The notes below the pieces were generated by a model that did not search any database, had not been told where the DNA came from, and worked only from the letters and a program-made list of their open reading frames with translations. Position numbers and translations under genes: made by a program. 64,000 nucleotides of DNA. Origin: an uncultured Lachnospiraceae bacterium. GTDB lineage: Bacteria > Bacillota > Clostridia > Lachnospirales > Lachnospiraceae. Positions 61,816-64,000 of this stretch are shown here, one piece after another. Positions within the stretch are counted from its first letter, which is position 1. The number at the start of each line of letters is the position of its first letter. Location: contig CAJTQO010000006.1 of the NCBI GenBank assembly GCA_910578405.1, positions 1 to 64,000 of the forward strand, written 5' to 3'.

Positions 61816-64000
61816 CTATTCCACCCCCCGTTTCCAATGCCCTTTTGTATACTCTGTATACGGTGGCTGTAACTCTTCCTCTGCGCGCGCTGCAAAAAAG
61901 CGAAGCGTCTGTTCTGCCTGGCGGCCTGTTTCTATAGTAAAATCCAGGCGGAATGCGTCAATTCCCATCTCTTCCATTTCCCTGGCCTGACGGTGCAGGG
62001 AAAGAGGCAGGGAATTGTAAATTATGTTATAGCAATGCTCACAGTCCGTATATACCGGAAAGTTTTTTTGATACCGGTCGGTTAATTTATGGAAAGCGGG
62101 CTGATTTCCCACTCCAGAGCGGCAGCCGTTTCCTGTGCGGACAATACAATTGGCCGAAATCATCATTGGAAGCCTGCCATAAATAACAGCGCCCCACCTT
62201 GCATCTGGCGTGCAGTCCAACAGTCTTTCTGTTTCGCGGGCATTCAGCTCATAAGGCAGGTAATGCTGCCTGCCGTATTCTCCCAACATTGCCGCCGCCT
62301 CCGGATTCCAAAGATACAGACTGGCATCGGTCACTATCTTTTTGTCCCATGTCTTTCCAAAGGTTTCCCGCAGCCAATGCAATTCTTCCAGATTACGGGC
62401 CAGTACGCCCTGAAACGTATCTTCCCTCAACAAACCTTCCATCCGGCTTAAGAATTTCGCGTCCCGCTTCCTCAGGATGAAAGGCAATGCGAGATAGAGT
62501 TCCGTCCCGTTTGCCCCATCCGCTCCATACTTTTTCAGTTCCCTCCACCAGCCATCCCCGTTGCATAGCCCGGAAGAAAGATAAAGCCTTTCTGCCTTTT
62601 GTCTGACGGCGGCAAGCGCCTGCTCCTTTGTCATGGAACAAACATGGATTTGCCCCGTTTGTTTTTGGGATAGATAAAGCTCTTTGCGCCTTATAGCGTC
62701 CGTCCGGGAAACAGATGAAATGGCGGAAATGGCGTTTTCTTTTTCTGTTTGGCTATGCAGCATTTCCTCTTCCAGCTTTTCACAAGCCATACGCCGCAAT
62801 TCATTCAGTGATTTTAACGGAAGAAAGACATCGCTGTCCATTTCAATTTCTATTTGCTCCATACGAAAAACCGTATTCCCACTCTTTGCCAACTGTTTCC
62901 TGACATCCGACTCTTCCAGCGGACGTTTTTGCGCAGGTTCCGCCAAAGCTCCGGTGACAGTGACTGCGTTTTGTTTGTTTTTTTTGTTTTTCCCAGTTTT
63001 CCCTATGGTTTTATCACAGCAAAGAGGATGCCAGAGCTGTAAAACGGCAGGAGCCCCCTTTTTCAGCGTTGCCCTCGCTCCTATCGGCAGACGAAAATCC
63101 CCCTCCAGATAATCCTTTCTTATCTGCAAAGCCAGCGCTTCGTCTCTGCCTGCATAAGCGGGACTGTCTAACGTAATCATTTGGCGTCCGTTATGCTGAT
63201 GGTAATAGCCTTCACTAATGCCGCTGCGGATATACAGGGCGCGCAGCTTTTCCATATCCTCTTTCGATACCTTGTATTCCGCTGACGGATTTTTATAATA
63301 CCAATCAATATATTTCCGGTAAACAGCCGTTACTCCGGCCGCATACTCGGCACTTTTCATCCTGCCTTCAATTTTCAGGGAATCCACCCCTGCTTCCAAC
63401 AGTTCCGGCAAAATCTCAATCGTACACATATCCTTCAAACTTAGAGGGTATGTTTCTTTCCCTTTCCTTTCCCCATCCGTCTGATAGGGAAGGCGGCAAG
63501 GCTGGGCGCATCTTCCCCGATTGCCGCTCCTTCCGCCAAGCAGGCTGCTGAACAGGCATTGGCCGGAATAGCAATAGCATATCGCTCCATGGACAAAAAT
63601 TTCAATTTCCAGGCCAGAGGCTTCCTTCATTTCCTTAATCTCTGTTATGGACAGTTCCCTTGCCGGGACAACCCGGCTTGCGCCCCATTTTTTTAATAGC
63701 TGCGCCCCCCATATCCCGGTAATGGCCATTTGAGTGCTTACATGGCGCCCCAGTCCAGGGAACCACTCTCCTATTGCGCGAAATACCCCAAAATCCTGAA
63801 TAATCACTCCATCTAAACCGGCTTGGCGCAAAGGCAGCAGATAATGGTATATTTCATGGAATTCTTCCGTTTTTACCAGTGTATTTAAGGTCAGATATAC
63901 TTTTTTTCCATAAATATGGGCATACCGGATGGCGCTGCATAGTTCTTCCGTTGTAAAATTATCCGCGTAAGCCCTTGCCCCGAATTTGGCTCCACCCAAA
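61816..64000 (-). CDS. U32 family peptidase (5' end outside window)
   Basis: The frame is open to the window edge, with about 728 codons visible; the first about 25 residues are missing. The U32 core shows CYCYSGQCLFSSLLGGRSGN and RGRCAQPCRLPY, whose four Cys bind an iron-sulfur cluster in RlhA/TrhP-like proteins. EAGVDSLKIEGRMKS follows. The 400-residue C-terminal part includes a second barrel-like segment. Close relatives hydroxylate RNA (tRNA or rRNA) rather than cut peptides. A protease label is historic. The TTG at 63999 is internal. Confidence 0.88.
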   Translation of the reverse strand, partial: LGGAKFGARAYADNFTTEELCSAIRYAHIYGKKVYLTLNTLVKTEEFHEIYHYLLPLRQAGLDGVIIQDFGVFRAIGEWFPGLGRHVSTQMAITGIWGAQLLKKWGASRVVPARELSITEIKEMKEASGLEIEIFVHGAICYCYSGQCLFSSLLGGRSGNRGRCAQPCRLPYQTDGERKGKETYPLSLKDMCTIEILPELLEAGVDSLKIEGRMKSAEYAAGVTAVYRKYIDWYYKNPSAEYKVSKEDMEKLRALYIRSGISEGYYHQHNGRQMITLDSPAYAGRDEALALQIRKDYLEGDFRLPIGARATLKKGAPAVLQLWHPLCCDKTIGKTGKNKKNKQNAVTVTGALAEPAQKRPLEESDVRKQLAKSGNTVFRMEQIEIEMDSDVFLPLKSLNELRRMACEKLEEEMLHSQTEKENAISAISSVSRTDAIRRKELYLSQKQTGQIHVCSMTKEQALAAVRQKAERLYLSSGLCNGDGWWRELKKYGADGANGTELYLALPFILRKRDAKFLSRMEGLLREDTFQGVLARNLEELHWLRETFGKTWDKKIVTDASLYLWNPEAAAMLGEYGRQHYLPYELNARETERLLDCTPDARWGAVIYGRLPMMISANCIVRTGNGCRSGVGNQPAFHKLTDRYQKNFPVYTDCEHCYNIIYNSLPLSLHRQAREMEEMGIDAFRLDFTIETGRQAEQTLRFFAARAEEELQPPYTEYTKGHWKRGVE

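Overview
The window looks like chromosome of a spore-forming, low-to-moderate G+C gut Firmicute of the Lachnospiraceae type (Clostridia). This rests on the tig-clpP-clpX-lon-ysxC order, the rpmB/asp23/fakA-like/recG neighbourhood, a GerW sporulation protein beside a DUF2953 protein, a clostridial-type tmRNA tag, and DUF6142 and M29-type proteins. Nearly all chromosomal genes lie on the minus strand. The genus cannot be fixed from the sequence alone.

Positions 1-9042 are an accessory region of nested mobile DNA. It holds, in order, the 3' part of an ISAzo13-type transposase, a ParB-like gene whose 5' side abuts the IS end, a small DUF6870-type gene, and three tandem large serine recombinase genes read from one strong promoter. 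The element ends near 6900 inside the gene of a tyrosine integrase, which is cut right after its HDLRH motif. An excisionase-like gene follows. The older element in turn seems to have landed just after the start of a histidine kinase gene, leaving an apparently orphan OmpR-type response regulator (9050-9730).

From 9050 to 30150 lie a membrane protein of unknown function, tmRNA and smpB, rnr, secG, a serine hydrolase behind a MerR-like promoter, lacZ with a divergent AraC regulator, an RmlD-like reductase, a gntR-clpC operon, an SH3-domain surface protein with a zinc-ribbon partner, and purD/purN/purM. Several intergenic spaces hold non-coding repeats: two adjacent long palindromes (12094-12405), an exact 105-bp tandem repeat that is itself a palindrome (14640-14888), and a 21-bp tandem repeat (16735-16818).

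From 30214 to 43033 lie purE, an M29-type aminopeptidase, two small membrane proteins, pyrE, a chemoreceptor, a marR-MATE efflux operon with a consensus promoter and operator-like palindrome, tRNA-Gly(GCC), vanZ-like/truA/D-2-hydroxyacid dehydrogenase, and an AI-2E-family exporter.

From 43166 to 64000 are the proteostasis cluster (ysxC, lon, clpX, clpP, tig), a DegV/FakB-type protein behind a promoter and 32-bp palindrome, recG, a FakA-like DAK2 protein, asp23/Gls24, divergent rpmB, a C-terminal J-domain protein, a new 46-residue membrane peptide, GerW/DUF2953, a penicillin-binding protein with an FtsW/RodA partner, and a U32 peptidase cut by the window end.

The best candidates for a second look are the nested element junctions, the hairpin that buries the ribosome binding site of the first serine recombinase, the wobble-rich palindromic repeats, and the degV operator.
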